Numbered from the stretch's first letter, positions 7,773 through 17,406 are shown. The stretch: 48,799 nt of DNA from Pseudomonadota bacterium (GCA_021821365.1 JAKACN010000008.1:1-48799); one strand, 5' to 3'. Numbers and translations are program-made. Notes: generated by a model not told the origin, from the sequence alone.

Positions 7773-8696
7773 CTAGCTCAGCCGGGCCAGATGCCGCTTC
7801 ACCGATAGCATGGCGCCGGCGAGGCCCAAACACGAACTTGATGCAAGAAATGCAACGGAAGCGGGCAGCCCAAGTGGCGATAGACGAAATTCCGAGGCAT
7901 ACAATCTGGCGAAGTCGGCAAGCGCCGTGTTGAACGGCTGGAGCGCCAGCGCCACCGCACCAAGGGCCACAGCCCCAGCGGCCAGTCCAAGAAGCGCGCC
8001 GGTATAGTAAAACGGGCGGCAAATAAAGGCGTTGGTGGCGCCGAACAGGCGACACACCGTGATTTCCTCGCGTTGTGTCATGACTTGCAGCCGGATGGTG
8101 TTGAATACGACTGCAACCACGACGACGCCCAACGTCAATGCCAGAAAGAGCAGGGCCAGCCGCAGCACGTGCATCAGGGCGGCAAGGCGCTTTACCCACG
8201 CGGAATCGATCTGCACGTACTCGACACCGGGCAATGCCTTCAGTTTCGCGGCCAAGCCTTCGATGCGTGTCGCATCGCTGACATCCTGCATGCCGGAAAG
8301 CTTGAGCACATAGCCGTCTGGCAGCGGGTTCTCGCCCAGCGCCGTAATCGCATCCGCCAGTCCACTCTTGTCCTGCAGCGACGACAGGGCTTTTTCGCGT
8401 GGCACAAACTCGAGTTTTCCTTTGTTTCCGGATTCGAGGACCAGGTTCCGTATCTGCAACCCAAGGGCTGTCGAACGATCACGCGGCATTTCCATGGTCA
8501 TGAAAATGCTGATTTCGGGTTCGACAGCGAGCTGTTCGGAGACGGGGCGGACATTCTCCAGAGCGGTCAATCCGGCGATCGGGAGTGCAAGAGCGATGCT
8601 GACCACCACGACGTTTAACATGAAGCTGCCCGGTGTCCTGGCCAGGTGACGGAAGGCGTCCGCGAGCGCCAATGCGTGTAATCTCAGCCAGTTCAT
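7773..8696 (-). CDS. ftsX: Cell division ABC transporter permease FtsX
   Basis: FtsX pairs with FtsE at the septum and controls peptidoglycan hydrolases and divisome activity. The 307-residue protein has a cytoplasmic N-terminus (MNWLRLHALALADAFRHLARTPG), a first helix, a periplasmic loop domain (about residues 50-170) and three C-terminal helices with TQREEITVCRLFGATNAFICRPF, typical of FtsX permeases. Its start overlaps the ftsE stop by four bases, indicating coupled translation. Confidence 0.95.
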   Translation of the reverse strand: MNWLRLHALALADAFRHLARTPGSFMLNVVVVSIALALPIAGLTALENVRPVSEQLAVEPEISIFMTMEMPRDRSTALGLQIRNLVLESGNKGKLEFVPREKALSSLQDKSGLADAITALGENPLPDGYVLKLSGMQDVSDATRIEGLAAKLKALPGVEYVQIDSAWVKRLAALMHVLRLALLFLALTLGVVVVAVVFNTIRLQVMTQREEITVCRLFGATNAFICRPFYYTGALLGLAAGAVALGAVALALQPFNTALADFARLYASEFRLSPLGLPASVAFLASSSCLGLAGAMLSVKRHLARLS

Positions 8697-9376
8697 GAGG
8701 CAGAACTTTCGGTTATTGCGAGACTCGGGTCGACGAGGCGACCCCGTTCGAGATAGATCACGCGTTGCGCGTCGCCGAGGATGGTTTCGTCGTGCGTCGA
8801 AATCAGACAGGTTACGCCTACACCATGAAAGGCTTTGAGTGCATCCATTACTTTGCCGGCGCTGGCGCGGTCGAGATTCGCCGTCGGCTCGTCGGCGAGG
8901 ATGATCTGCGGGCGATTGACGATGGCACGCGCAATGGCGACACGCTGCTGCTCGCCTCCCGACAACGACAGCGGCCGGTCGACGGCCTTGTCGAGCAGGC
9001 CGACCTTGTCGAGTGCCGCTCGCGCGCGTTTTTCCGCATCCAATCTCGCCGTGCCGGCGACGAGCAAGGGCAGCATCACATTCGACAGGACGCTGCGGTC
9101 ATTCAACAGGCATTGCTGCTGGAAGATCAAGCCGAGGTTGCGCCGCAGGTAGGGCAGGCCGGATGCCTTTATCCGTCCGACATCCTGGCCATTGACCGAG
9201 ACCGTGCCCGCGCTCGGCCGTTCGATCACGGCGATCATCTTCAGCAGCGTCGACTTGCCGGCACCGGACGGGCCGGAGAGGAACACCAGTTCGCCCTTGT
9301 CGATGGATAGCGAGATATTGGACAGCGCCGCCGTGTCGCGCGTGTATTGCTTGGAGACGTTGCGGAATTCGATCAT
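8693..9376 (-). CDS. ftsE: Cell division ATP-binding protein FtsE
   Basis: The ATPase partner of FtsX. The 227-residue ABC protein has Walker A GPSGAGKSTLL (about residues 35-45), the signature LSGGEQQRVAIARAI, Walker B IILADEPTANLD and a switch histidine in LISTHDETI. It begins one base after the ftsY stop and overlaps ftsX, so the three genes form one operon. Confidence 0.96.
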   Translation of the reverse strand: MIEFRNVSKQYTRDTAALSNISLSIDKGELVFLSGPSGAGKSTLLKMIAVIERPSAGTVSVNGQDVGRIKASGLPYLRRNLGLIFQQQCLLNDRSVLSNVMLPLLVAGTARLDAEKRARAALDKVGLLDKAVDRPLSLSGGEQQRVAIARAIVNRPQIILADEPTANLDRASAGKVMDALKAFHGVGVTCLISTHDETILGDAQRVIYLERGRLVDPSLAITESSAS

Positions 9377-9377
9377 G

Positions 9378-10574
9378 TCAACTCAGCAGCGCATCGACGA
9401 ACTCTTCGGCGTTGAATGGCTGCAGATCCTCGATCTTTTCGCCCACGCCGATGAAGTACACCGGCACCGGCCGCGTCTTGGCGATGGCCGCCAGCACGCC
9501 ACCCTTGGCCGTTCCGTCGAGCTTGGTGACAACCAGGCCCGTCAGCTGAAGTGCGTCGTCGAACGCCTTCACCTGGGCCAGCGCATTCTGCCCGGTGTTG
9601 CCATCGATGATCAGCAGGATTTCATGCGGCGCACCGCCCATGCCCTTGCCGATCACGCGCTTGATCTTCTTCAGCTCTTCCATCAGGTGCAACTGGGTTG
9701 GCAGACGGCCGGCGGTGTCGACCATGACCACATCGACATTGCGCGCCTTGGCCGACTGCACGGCATCGAAGGCGACGGCCGCAGGATCTCCGGATTCTTG
9801 CGCGATCACTGTGACGTTGTTGCGCTCGCCCCAGATCGCCAACTGCTCGCGCGCTGCTGCACGGAAGGTATCGCCGGCGGCCAGCAGCACGGATTGCTGG
9901 TGTGCCTGCAAATGCTTCGCCAGCTTGCCGATGGTCGTCGTCTTTCCGGCACCGTTGACACCGGCGATCATCATCACCAGCGGCTGGTGCCGGCCCAGCA
10001 CGAACGGCTTCTGGAGCGGCGCCAGCATCTCGATCAGCAGGCTGCGCAGCGCGGTCTTGACTTGCTCCGCTTCCGTCAGCTTCTCGGCCTTCACTTTCTT
10101 CTTCAGGGCATCGAGGATGAACTGGGTTGCTTCTACCCCGGCATCGGAGACGAGCAACGCCGATTCGAGTTCTTCGTACAACGCATCGTCGATCTTCGCC
10201 CCAATAAACAGGGTTGTCAGGTTCGATGACGTTTTCGACAGGCTCGCCTTCAGGCGTTGCATCCACGATCGCTTCTGCTCGGGCGGCGGTGGAGGCGGCG
10301 GAACGATTTCGCCTTCCGGCTCGACGACAGGTTCCGCGACAGCAGCCTCCGCGCGCTGCGCAACGCTCGTCGCCGGCTCCGCCAGAGCGGCGGGGGGCAC
10401 GGGAACGGAGGGCGATTCTTTCCTGAACAGGTTCAGCCAGGACTGTTTCTGTTCCACGGTTTCGGATGATTCCTGCGCAGGTGCTGCCGGCGCCTGCTGG
10501 ACGCCGGGCTGGGTCGTCGCCTCTTGCGGAGGCGTGGGCGTATCTTTCGGTTTTTTCTTGAAGAAACTAAACAT
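9378..10574 (-). CDS. ftsY: Signal recognition particle receptor FtsY
   Basis: FtsY is the SRP receptor GTPase that docks ribosome-nascent-chain complexes at the membrane. The 398-residue protein begins MFSFFKKKPKDTPTPP, has a Pro/Ala/Glu-rich A domain (about residues 1-100), then an NG domain with G1 GVNGAGKTTTIGKLA, DTAGRLPTQ and TKLDGTAKGG. A GTG upstream at 10700 keeps the frame open, but the extra 42 residues are unlike the family. No clear Shine-Dalgarno precedes the chosen ATG. The 150 bases to the next gene form a divergent promoter region. Confidence 0.95.
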   Translation of the reverse strand: MFSFFKKKPKDTPTPPQEATTQPGVQQAPAAPAQESSETVEQKQSWLNLFRKESPSVPVPPAALAEPATSVAQRAEAAVAEPVVEPEGEIVPPPPPPPEQKRSWMQRLKASLSKTSSNLTTLFIGAKIDDALYEELESALLVSDAGVEATQFILDALKKKVKAEKLTEAEQVKTALRSLLIEMLAPLQKPFVLGRHQPLVMMIAGVNGAGKTTTIGKLAKHLQAHQQSVLLAAGDTFRAAAREQLAIWGERNNVTVIAQESGDPAAVAFDAVQSAKARNVDVVMVDTAGRLPTQLHLMEELKKIKRVIGKGMGGAPHEILLIIDGNTGQNALAQVKAFDDALQLTGLVVTKLDGTAKGGVLAAIAKTRPVPVYFIGVGEKIEDLQPFNAEEFVDALLS

Positions 10575-10723
10575 GGGGAGCTGTGCAGAAAGGCGGTTCA
10601 GGGCACTTGGGTGCCGCAGAAAGAAGATACAATCGGAACCTTGTCTTGCAAGACGCTTAATGCAATCACGTGCAAATGCGTCCCGGCACCTAACAAGCAC
10701 CCTATTTTATCAGAGCGGAGATT

Positions 10724-12094
10724 ATGAAATTCCGGATCGCTGTCTTGCTATCGGCCTGGCTGGTGGGCTTTCTGCCCGCCGCAGCGCATGCCGAACTGGC
10801 AAAGGAATTCATGTTGAAGAACGGCATGAAGATTATCGTCAAGGAAGACCATCGCGCGCCAACCGCCGTTCATATGGTCTGGTACAGGACCGGGGCGATG
10901 GACGAAGCGAACGGCACCACTGGCGTCGCCCACGCGCTGGAGCACATGATGTTCAAGGGCACCAAATCCGTCGGGCCTGGGGAATTCAGCAAGCGTGTCG
11001 CCGCCTTGGGAGGGCGCGAGAATGCATTTACCAGCAAGGACTACACGGCGTATTTCCAGCAGGTCGAGAAATCGAAGCTGGAGAAGGTGATGGCGCTGGA
11101 AGCCGATCGCATGGCCAACCTGGTTTTCGACAAGAATGAATTCTCCAAGGAAATTCGCGTCGTGATGGAAGAACGCCGCTGGCGCACCGAGGATCAGCCG
11201 ATTCCGCTGGTTTATGAAGCGCTGAATGCGGTTGCGTTCGAGGCGCATCCCTATCACCATCCCGTTGCGGGATGGATGAGCGACCTGCGAAGCATGACGG
11301 TCAAGGATGTCAGGGCGTGGTATGAACACTGGTATGCGCCAAACAATGCCGTGATGGTGGTGGCCGGCGATGTCGATCCCAAACAGGTGTACGCACTGGC
11401 CGAGAAGTATTACGGCAGGATTCCTCGCAAGGAGGTACCTGTCACCAGACCGCAAACGGAGCCGGACCAGCACGGTATCCGGCGCGTGACGGTCAAGGCG
11501 CCTGCAGAAAATCCCTATGTCGTGCTGGCCTTCAAGACGCCACGCCTGGAGAACGTCGAGCGCGACGAAGAATCGCATGCGCTCGACGTGCTGGCCGCGA
11601 TTCTTGACGGCTACGACAATGCGCGCCTGAATGCGAAACTGGTGCGGACGGACAAGGTTGCCAATTCGGTCGGCGCGGGTTATGAGAATGTCGGCCGCGG
11701 CCCGGTGCTGTTCCTGCTCGACGGCACCCCGGCAAAGGGAACGACGACCGAGCAACTTGAGAAATTGCTGCGTGGCGAGGTGGAGCGCATCGCCAAAGAC
11801 GGTGTGTCCGAAGAGGAGCTCAAGCGTGTCAAAGCCCAGTTGATTGCCGGCCAGATCTACAAGCGCGATTCGATTTTCGGGCAGGCGATGGAGATTGGCA
11901 CGATGGAAATGTCAGGCCTGTCGCATACGCAGATCGATCGCATCATCGAGAAGCTGAAGGCCGTCACTGCCGAACAGGTACAGGCTGTGGCGAAGAAATA
12001 CTTCGGTGACGATGCGTTGACGGTAGCCACCCTGGTGCCATTGCCCTTGTCCGAGAAGAAACCATCGGCCCCGCCCAAGGGATTGCGGCACTAA
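10724..12094 (+). CDS. M16 family zinc metallopeptidase, catalytic partner
   Basis: A 456-residue exported protein with a signal peptide ending at AAAHA (about residue 23). It has the inverted zinc motif HxxEH (His70, Glu73, His74 in VAHALEHMMFKGT) and the downstream glutamate region LEADRM, so it should be an active pitrilysin-like protease in the periplasm. It is followed 11 bases later by a second M16 protein that lacks the motif. Such active/inactive pairs are common in proteobacteria and usually act as a heterodimer. The substrate is unknown. Confidence 0.92.
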   Translation: MKFRIAVLLSAWLVGFLPAAAHAELAKEFMLKNGMKIIVKEDHRAPTAVHMVWYRTGAMDEANGTTGVAHALEHMMFKGTKSVGPGEFSKRVAALGGRENAFTSKDYTAYFQQVEKSKLEKVMALEADRMANLVFDKNEFSKEIRVVMEERRWRTEDQPIPLVYEALNAVAFEAHPYHHPVAGWMSDLRSMTVKDVRAWYEHWYAPNNAVMVVAGDVDPKQVYALAEKYYGRIPRKEVPVTRPQTEPDQHGIRRVTVKAPAENPYVVLAFKTPRLENVERDEESHALDVLAAILDGYDNARLNAKLVRTDKVANSVGAGYENVGRGPVLFLLDGTPAKGTTTEQLEKLLRGEVERIAKDGVSEEELKRVKAQLIAGQIYKRDSIFGQAMEIGTMEMSGLSHTQIDRIIEKLKAVTAEQVQAVAKKYFGDDALTVATLVPLPLSEKKPSAPPKGLRH

Positions 12095-12105
12095 TCGAGA
12101 CGACC

Positions 12106-13431
12106 ATGATGAAGCGAATTCTTTTTGTCTTTGCGATGGCATTGACTTGCCTCGCGCCGGCGCATGCCGCCCTGCATATCCAGTCGTGGACCCTGGCCAA
12201 CGGAGCAAAGGTTCTGTTCGTTGAAAACCATTCGATTCCCGTGCTCGACATCAGCGTCGAGTTCGATGCCGGTGCGCGTCGCGACCCGCAAGGCAAGTCT
12301 GGGCTGGCGGCGCTGACAAATGCGATGCTGGCGCGCGGCGTGCATGAGGCGACCACGCCGATGGCCGAGCCGGCAATGACCGAGGCGCAGATTTCCGATG
12401 CCTTCGCGGATATCGCTGCGCAACGCGGTGGCGGAGCCGGTACCGACCGTGCCGGCGCGACCTTGCGCACTCTGTCGAGCAGCACGGAACGCGATGCGGC
12501 GGTTTCCCTGCTGGCTCGCATTCTTGCGCAGCCGGGCTTTCCGGAGAATTTCCTCGAACGCGACAAGGCGCGCATGATCGCTTCGATCAAGGAGGACGAA
12601 ACCAAGCCGGAGTCGATCGCCAGCAAGGCGTTCTGGAAGCTGATGTACGGCACGCATCCGTACGGGGATCATGAAACGGTCGAATCGGTCGGATCGATCG
12701 CCCGCGATGACCTGGTTTCCTTCCACCGCGCGCACTATGTCGCCAATCGTGCCGTAATCGCGATGATCGGTGACGTCACGCGCGCCGAAGCCGACACGCT
12801 CGCCCAGCAGCTGACGTTGCGCCTGCCGCAGGGCGCGCCATTGCCGCCGATGCAGCCGGTGGAAATTGCGCCCGCCAGGGAAGAGTGGATTCCCCATCCC
12901 GCCTCGCAAGCGCATATCTTCACCGGCATGCCTGCGATTGCGCGTGGCGACCCGGATTATTTTCCGCTCATGGTGGGCAATTACACGCTGGGCGGAGGCG
13001 GTTTCGTATCTCGCCTGACGCGTGAAGTGCGCGAGAAGCGCGGCTTGTCCTACAGCGTGTACAGCTACTTCAATCCGCTGGCGCAGCCCGGACCGTTCGA
13101 AGCCGGCTTGCAGACACGGAAGGAACAAACGAACGAAGCGCTCAAGGTCGTGCGCGATACGGTCGCTGCGTTCCTTCACGACGGTCCGACGCAGCAGGAG
13201 TTGCAGGCCGCCAAGGACAACCTGATCGGCGGCTTTGCGCTGCGCATCGACAACAACAGGAAAATCCTCGACAACATTGCGGCGATCGGTTTCTACAACC
13301 TCCCGCTCGACTATCTCGATACGTGGACTGCCAAGGTCGCCAAGGTGACGATCCCTGAGATCAAGGCAGCTTTCCGTCGCAAGATCGCGCTCGACAAGAT
13401 GTCGACGGTGGTGGTCGGCAAGGCGAAGTGA
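12106..13431 (+). CDS. M16 family peptidase-like protein, non-catalytic partner
   Basis: A 441-residue protein with a signal peptide (MKRILFVFAMALTCLAPAHA) and the two-lobed M16 fold. Where the active paralogue has HxxEH, this one reads SGLAALTNAMLARGVHE, so the zinc ligands are missing. The C-terminal substrate-binding signature RLTREVREKRGLSYSVYS is kept. It probably forms a heterodimer with the protein encoded just upstream. Two adjacent ATG codons (12106, 12109) could start it. Confidence 0.9.
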   Translation: MMKRILFVFAMALTCLAPAHAALHIQSWTLANGAKVLFVENHSIPVLDISVEFDAGARRDPQGKSGLAALTNAMLARGVHEATTPMAEPAMTEAQISDAFADIAAQRGGGAGTDRAGATLRTLSSSTERDAAVSLLARILAQPGFPENFLERDKARMIASIKEDETKPESIASKAFWKLMYGTHPYGDHETVESVGSIARDDLVSFHRAHYVANRAVIAMIGDVTRAEADTLAQQLTLRLPQGAPLPPMQPVEIAPAREEWIPHPASQAHIFTGMPAIARGDPDYFPLMVGNYTLGGGGFVSRLTREVREKRGLSYSVYSYFNPLAQPGPFEAGLQTRKEQTNEALKVVRDTVAAFLHDGPTQQELQAAKDNLIGGFALRIDNNRKILDNIAAIGFYNLPLDYLDTWTAKVAKVTIPEIKAAFRRKIALDKMSTVVVGKAK

Positions 13432-13434
13432 TCG

Positions 13435-14091
13435 ATGCAGAAAAGTCGTTCATCGAGGGATGCTGCGTCGAAAGCCGCTCTGTCCGCGCGCCCGGGACGC
13501 CCGGCGCGCCAGGTCCGGATCATCGGCGGTCAATGGAAACGCACGCCGCTGCCGGTGCTGGATGCGGAGGGTTTGCGTCCGACGCCGGACCGCGTGCGGG
13601 AAACCGTATTCAACTGGCTCAACCATCTGCTGAACGGCGAATGGAAGAACGTCAATTGCCTCGATTTGTTTGCGGGGACCGGGGCGCTGGGCTTTGAAGC
13701 GGCCAGCAGGGGAGCTGCCCGCGTTGTCCTGGTGGAAGAGAACACGGGCGCCGTCCGGCAGCTCGAGTCGAACAGGGATAAACTGAATGCCGCTCAGGTG
13801 CGCATCATGCGCGGGGACGCCCTGTCGGTGGCAACGCGGCTGGCGGCGAGCGCCGGCGAAAGCGGCTTGCGCTTTCAAGTCATTTTCCTCGACCCGCCGT
13901 ACCATCGCGACTGGCTCGCGAGAATTCTGCCCCTGTGCGAACGACTGCTGGCTCCCGGTGGTCTGGTCTATGCTGAAGCTGAAATGCCGCTCGATCCCGA
14001 GGAGCAGCATGCATGGATGGACGGCTGGGAAGCGATTCGAGCCGACAAGGCCGGGATGGTGTTCTATCATCTGTTGCAGCGCAAAATTTGA
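13435..14091 (+). CDS. rsmD: 16S rRNA (guanine(966)-N2)-methyltransferase
   Basis: RsmD methylates G966 of 16S rRNA. The 218-residue protein has a basic N-terminal tail, then VRIIGGQWKRTPLPV, RPTPDRVRETVFNWL, the SAM-binding stretch LDLFAGTGALGFEAASRGA and the N6/N2-methyltransferase motif IV LDPPY (about residues 149-153). The gene starts directly after the M16 gene and precedes coaD, a common pairing. Confidence 0.95.
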   Translation: MQKSRSSRDAASKAALSARPGRPARQVRIIGGQWKRTPLPVLDAEGLRPTPDRVRETVFNWLNHLLNGEWKNVNCLDLFAGTGALGFEAASRGAARVVLVEENTGAVRQLESNRDKLNAAQVRIMRGDALSVATRLAASAGESGLRFQVIFLDPPYHRDWLARILPLCERLLAPGGLVYAEAEMPLDPEEQHAWMDGWEAIRADKAGMVFYHLLQRKI

Positions 14092-14140
14092 GGCATAATG
14101 CGCCTTCCGGCATTTGTTCATCACTGGTCAGGGAGCCACG

Positions 14141-14629
14141 ATGGTCACAGCAGTTTACCCAGGAACGTTCGACCCGCTGACGCGCGGTCATGAGGATTTG
14201 GTGCGGCGCGCATCGGGCTTGTTCGACAAGCTGGTCGTGGGCGTGGCAGACAGCAAGGCGAAGAGACCGTTCTTCTCGCTGGAAGAACGTTTGCTGATTG
14301 CCAACGAAGTTCTGGGCCATTACCCCAATGTCCAGGTGGAGAGCTTTTCCGGACTGCTGAAGGATTTTGTGCGTGCGCACGATGCGCGGGTGATTGTCCG
14401 GGGCTTGCGTGCCGTCTCCGACTTCGAATACGAATTCCAGATGGCCGGCATGAACCGCTACCTCCTGCCAGACGTGGAAACCCTGTTCCTCACGCCCTCC
14501 GATCAGTACCAGTTCATTTCCGGTACCATCGTGCGAGAGATCGCATTGCTGGGCGGGGACGTTTCAAAATTTGTATTTCCTTCGGTCGAAAAATGGCTGA
14601 AGGACAAGATCGCCGCAGGCGGGCAGTAA
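14141..14629 (+). CDS. coaD: Pantetheine-phosphate adenylyltransferase
   Basis: CoaD makes dephospho-CoA from 4'-phosphopantetheine and ATP. The 162-residue protein starts [20 protein letters not shown], containing the nucleotidyltransferase TxGH-type motif (TRGH), with [19 protein letters not shown] and SGTIVREIA following. GGGAG six bases before the ATG at 14141 supports this start over the in-frame ATG at 14114. Confidence 0.97.
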   Translation: MVTAVYPGTFDPLTRGHEDLVRRASGLFDKLVVGVADSKAKRPFFSLEERLLIANEVLGHYPNVQVESFSGLLKDFVRAHDARVIVRGLRAVSDFEYEFQMAGMNRYLLPDVETLFLTPSDQYQFISGTIVREIALLGGDVSKFVFPSVEKWLKDKIAAGGQ

Positions 14630-14929
<300 letters not shown>

Positions 14930-16024
14930 TCAGCTGTCGGCGACGACGCGGTTACGGCCGCCGTTCTTTGCCTGATACAGCGCCTGGTCGGCGCGCGCGA
15001 GAAACTTCTGCAGGGTCTTTTCAATCGGCTCGTTTTCTCTGGCGCTTTCCAGCGATGCGACGCCGATCGAGACAGTCACCGGGAGCTGTTCCCCGCTGCC
15101 CAGCAATATCGGCTGCTCACCGACACTCCTCCTGATGCGCTCCGCAACATTCACGGCATCATCCGCTTGCGCGTCAATTAGCAGTACGACAAATTCCTCC
15201 CCTCCAAAGCGTCCGAGCGCATCGGACAGGCGCAGTTCCGCCTTGATGCGTCCGGCTACGTCGCGCAATACTTCGTCGCCGGCCTGGTGACCGATCCTGT
15301 CGTTGATCTGCTTGAAGCGGTCGATGTCGATGTACATGCAGGATAGCGGGTAACCGTGCCGCTGGCTGCGCCCGATTTCTTCAAGCAGTCGTCGTTCCAC
15401 ATAGCGCCGGTTGTTCACGCCGGTCAGCGGGTCGGTCAGCCCGATATGCTTCAGACGCTCGGTGTTGATGACGTTTTCGAGACAGATCGCGACAATGGAT
15501 GCCATGTGCGCGAGAAAATCCGTGCTCATATGCGTCGCGAAACGGGCGGGATCGTTGCTGCCGAGGCCAAGGCAGCCAATCAGCGTGCCGCGGCGTATGA
15601 GCGGCACGATGGCGACACTGGCCGGAGGCGAAAGAGGCTCCGGAAACACGAGTCCGTGCAATTGCTCGGAATAGATGCCAAGGACCGGATTGGCAAGGTG
15701 CGCGGAGAGCTCGCCGATTTCCGACTCGTCCTGCAGGAAAAGCAGTTGCGGCAGTTCGGACAGGTGAACGTTCAGCTCAACCAGGATGCGCCGGATGGCG
15801 TAGTCGGGATCGAGCAGCAACAGTGTCGCCACGTCGAGTCCGGCCGATCCGGCGAATGCATGGAAGATCGTGTCGATCAGTTCGAGGAAGCTGCCGGCGC
15901 CGATGAGCTCGAGATCGATCGCCTGGTGGCGCTGAAGGATCTGCTGATTCTGCTGCGCCTGATGGAGCAGTTGCGACAACTGCTTGCGCAGATGCAGGTT
16001 CTCCGTCATCAGATCTTGCGACAT
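14930..16024 (-). CDS. Diguanylate cyclase with N-terminal DUF484/GAF-like domain
   Basis: A 364-residue soluble protein that should make cyclic di-GMP. The N-terminus (MSQDLMTENLHLRKQLSQLL) is a short coiled coil, followed by a GAF-like sensor region (about residues 40-190) and a C-terminal GGDEF domain with active-site motif GGEEF. An inhibitory I-site, R-x-x-D, lies five residues before it (RLSD). The start at 16024 has GGGAG upstream; an extension to 16120 is possible. No transmembrane segment is seen, so the signal is probably cytoplasmic. Confidence 0.92.
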   Translation of the reverse strand: MSQDLMTENLHLRKQLSQLLHQAQQNQQILQRHQAIDLELIGAGSFLELIDTIFHAFAGSAGLDVATLLLLDPDYAIRRILVELNVHLSELPQLLFLQDESEIGELSAHLANPVLGIYSEQLHGLVFPEPLSPPASVAIVPLIRRGTLIGCLGLGSNDPARFATHMSTDFLAHMASIVAICLENVINTERLKHIGLTDPLTGVNNRRYVERRLLEEIGRSQRHGYPLSCMYIDIDRFKQINDRIGHQAGDEVLRDVAGRIKAELRLSDALGRFGGEEFVVLLIDAQADDAVNVAERIRRSVGEQPILLGSGEQLPVTVSIGVASLESARENEPIEKTLQKFLARADQALYQAKNGGRNRVVADS

Positions 16025-16170
16025 CGGACGATGCTCCCTCGTGCGGTCATCGGCATTTTGCGGATAACCTCGCAGTGGCGCCGCCTGGAAGTCGACCTTC
16101 GGCAGGCGGAAATTGGACAAATACTACCGCGCGTGGTCCCCGCCCGCAATACTGTTGGTTACGGGCGGCA

Positions 16171-17025
16171 TCAGTCGAATGCGAGCGTGACTTCGATGTC
16201 TTGTCCGACGCGCAGTACCTGTTCCACGCCTTCGAGCAGGATCGTGTTCATGCCGAAAGTGATGCCGCCGTCGACCCGCGGATTGACGCGGTAGGTGCGC
16301 AGGATATCCAGCGGATCCGGCCCGAATTCGCCGGTGGCCGGATCGATCGACGGGATCGGACAGCGCGGGCAGGGTTTCACCGGCTTCAGCACGACATTGC
16401 CGATCCTGAACGACTCCGCATGATCTTCGTCGAACGCTTCGACGCCGCCGATCACGATGCTCGGACGGAAGCGATTCATCGGCAGTGCTGCGCGCCCTTG
16501 CGCCTTCAGTTTGTCGTTCAGGTCGGCGAGCGATGCCTCGGAAATTACCAGCATCGGAAAGCCATCGGAGAACAGCGTCGGTGCTTCGACGCCATCGGTC
16601 CATTTGGTGCTTGCGAAGCGCTTCGCGTTGGCATGGAAACGAACCAATCGGCATGGCGTACCGAGGAAGTTGGTGAACCATGCGGCGGTTGTTTCGTCGC
16701 AGTCATAGGCCGTCACGACGTCGTCCCAGACCTTCACCTCGATAGTCTTTTCATCTTCGGGATCGGGGAGTCCGAGCGGAATCTCGATGCGCAGCATGCC
16801 GGGCGCGCGCAGTTCCAGCGTCTCGATCTTGATGCGCGGCGCGATCAGCGCCATCTTCGGATGCTGGCGCTGCGTCATGAATTCGCCGTTCGCATCGACC
16901 ACCATCCATTCCCGATCGTAAATGTGTTCGGTCATCAGGCCAGCCGCAGTCAGCGTTGCTTCGCGCAAGGCGATGCCCGCGCAGGACTTGATCGGATACA
17001 GGTACAGTTCGGTGAGGGTCGGCAT
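16171..17025 (-). CDS. MOSC domain-containing protein (YcbX type)
   Basis: A 284-residue protein with an N-terminal MOSC beta-barrel region (MPTLTELYLYPIKSCAGIAL) and a C-terminal MOSC domain with the CPRCPIPSIDPATGEFG cysteine region that binds molybdenum cofactor in related oxidoreductases. Family members act with reductases on N-hydroxylated or sulfoxide substrates. The ATG at 17025 gives the standard start; longer frames run into the mobile element. The displaced end of ychF ends 19 bases upstream, so before the insertion this gene was probably co-transcribed with ychF. Confidence 0.92.
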   Translation of the reverse strand: MPTLTELYLYPIKSCAGIALREATLTAAGLMTEHIYDREWMVVDANGEFMTQRQHPKMALIAPRIKIETLELRAPGMLRIEIPLGLPDPEDEKTIEVKVWDDVVTAYDCDETTAAWFTNFLGTPCRLVRFHANAKRFASTKWTDGVEAPTLFSDGFPMLVISEASLADLNDKLKAQGRAALPMNRFRPSIVIGGVEAFDEDHAESFRIGNVVLKPVKPCPRCPIPSIDPATGEFGPDPLDILRTYRVNPRVDGGITFGMNTILLEGVEQVLRVGQDIEVTLAFD

Positions 17026-17044
17026 GCTGGAGAATGGGGAAAGA

Positions 17045-17060
17045 TCAGACGTTGTACAGG
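17045..17060 (-). pseudogene. Displaced 3' end of ychF left beyond the mobile element
   Basis: Read on the minus strand this fragment gives CCTGTACAACGTCTGA, that is C CTG TAC AAC GTC TGA. YchF proteins nearly always end LNFLFNV; the ychF copy at 26822-27916 reads LNFLF and then departs to TPT. AAC GTC TGA supplies exactly the missing Asn, Val and stop. The only mismatch with a reconstructed intact gene (TAC for TTC) lies inside the 6-bp recombination core. This is direct evidence that the intervening 9.8 kb was inserted into ychF. Confidence 0.9.
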
Positions 17061-17088
17061 CACCCCGGATTTCTAGGAGTATGGACAT
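17055..17088 (+). repeat. Left attachment end of the ychF element
   Basis: Core TACAGG is followed by CACCCCGGA and, ten bases further, TATGGACAT (17080-17088). The string ACAGGCACCCCGGA recurs, inverted and with one mismatch, at 26798-26811 near the right end, again with TATGGACAT at the same ten-base spacing. These are probably recombinase arm-binding sites. Confidence 0.85.
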
Positions 17089-17406
17089 TGAGCTATGCTG
17101 TTGATTTTTATCATAATCTATCAAAGCCTCAGTTGTCCATGGTTGGAGTGCACCGAATGCACTTTTTAGGGCCCAGATGTCCATAGGGGCTTAGCTGTCG
17201 TAACTCAGACTTGAACTGACAGACTGTCCAAGACGACAGACGGCTATCGCCAAAGGAGACGTTCGGAAAATTGAAAAGCGGACGTTCGACGAAATCATTG
17301 CCCTAACTGGATGTCAGGGCGCCGCCCAGCAACGTCAGAATAGAGTTCTATTCTGAATTGATTGACGCATACAAGAAGACTATAAGCAATCGTGCAAAGA
17401 CCTCAA
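17089..17406. other. Gene-free left flank of the element, before the mer inverted repeat
   Basis: No convincing gene is present in these 318 bases. Visible structure: a small hairpin AGTGCA-CCGAA-TGCACT followed by TTTT (17147-17167), an inverted copy of the subterminal motif, ATGTCCATA (17177-17185), two copies of GACGTTCG 23 bases apart (17258, 17281), and a 22-bp palindrome (17335-17356). It is element DNA between the attachment end and the captured mer transposon fragment. Confidence 0.6.
17335..17356. repeat. 22-bp perfect palindrome
   Basis: TCAGAATAGA and TCTATTCTGA are perfect ten-base arms around GT. It could be an operator for a dimeric regulator or an accessory recombination site. 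No gene starts close by; merR ends about 85 bases away. Confidence 0.6.
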
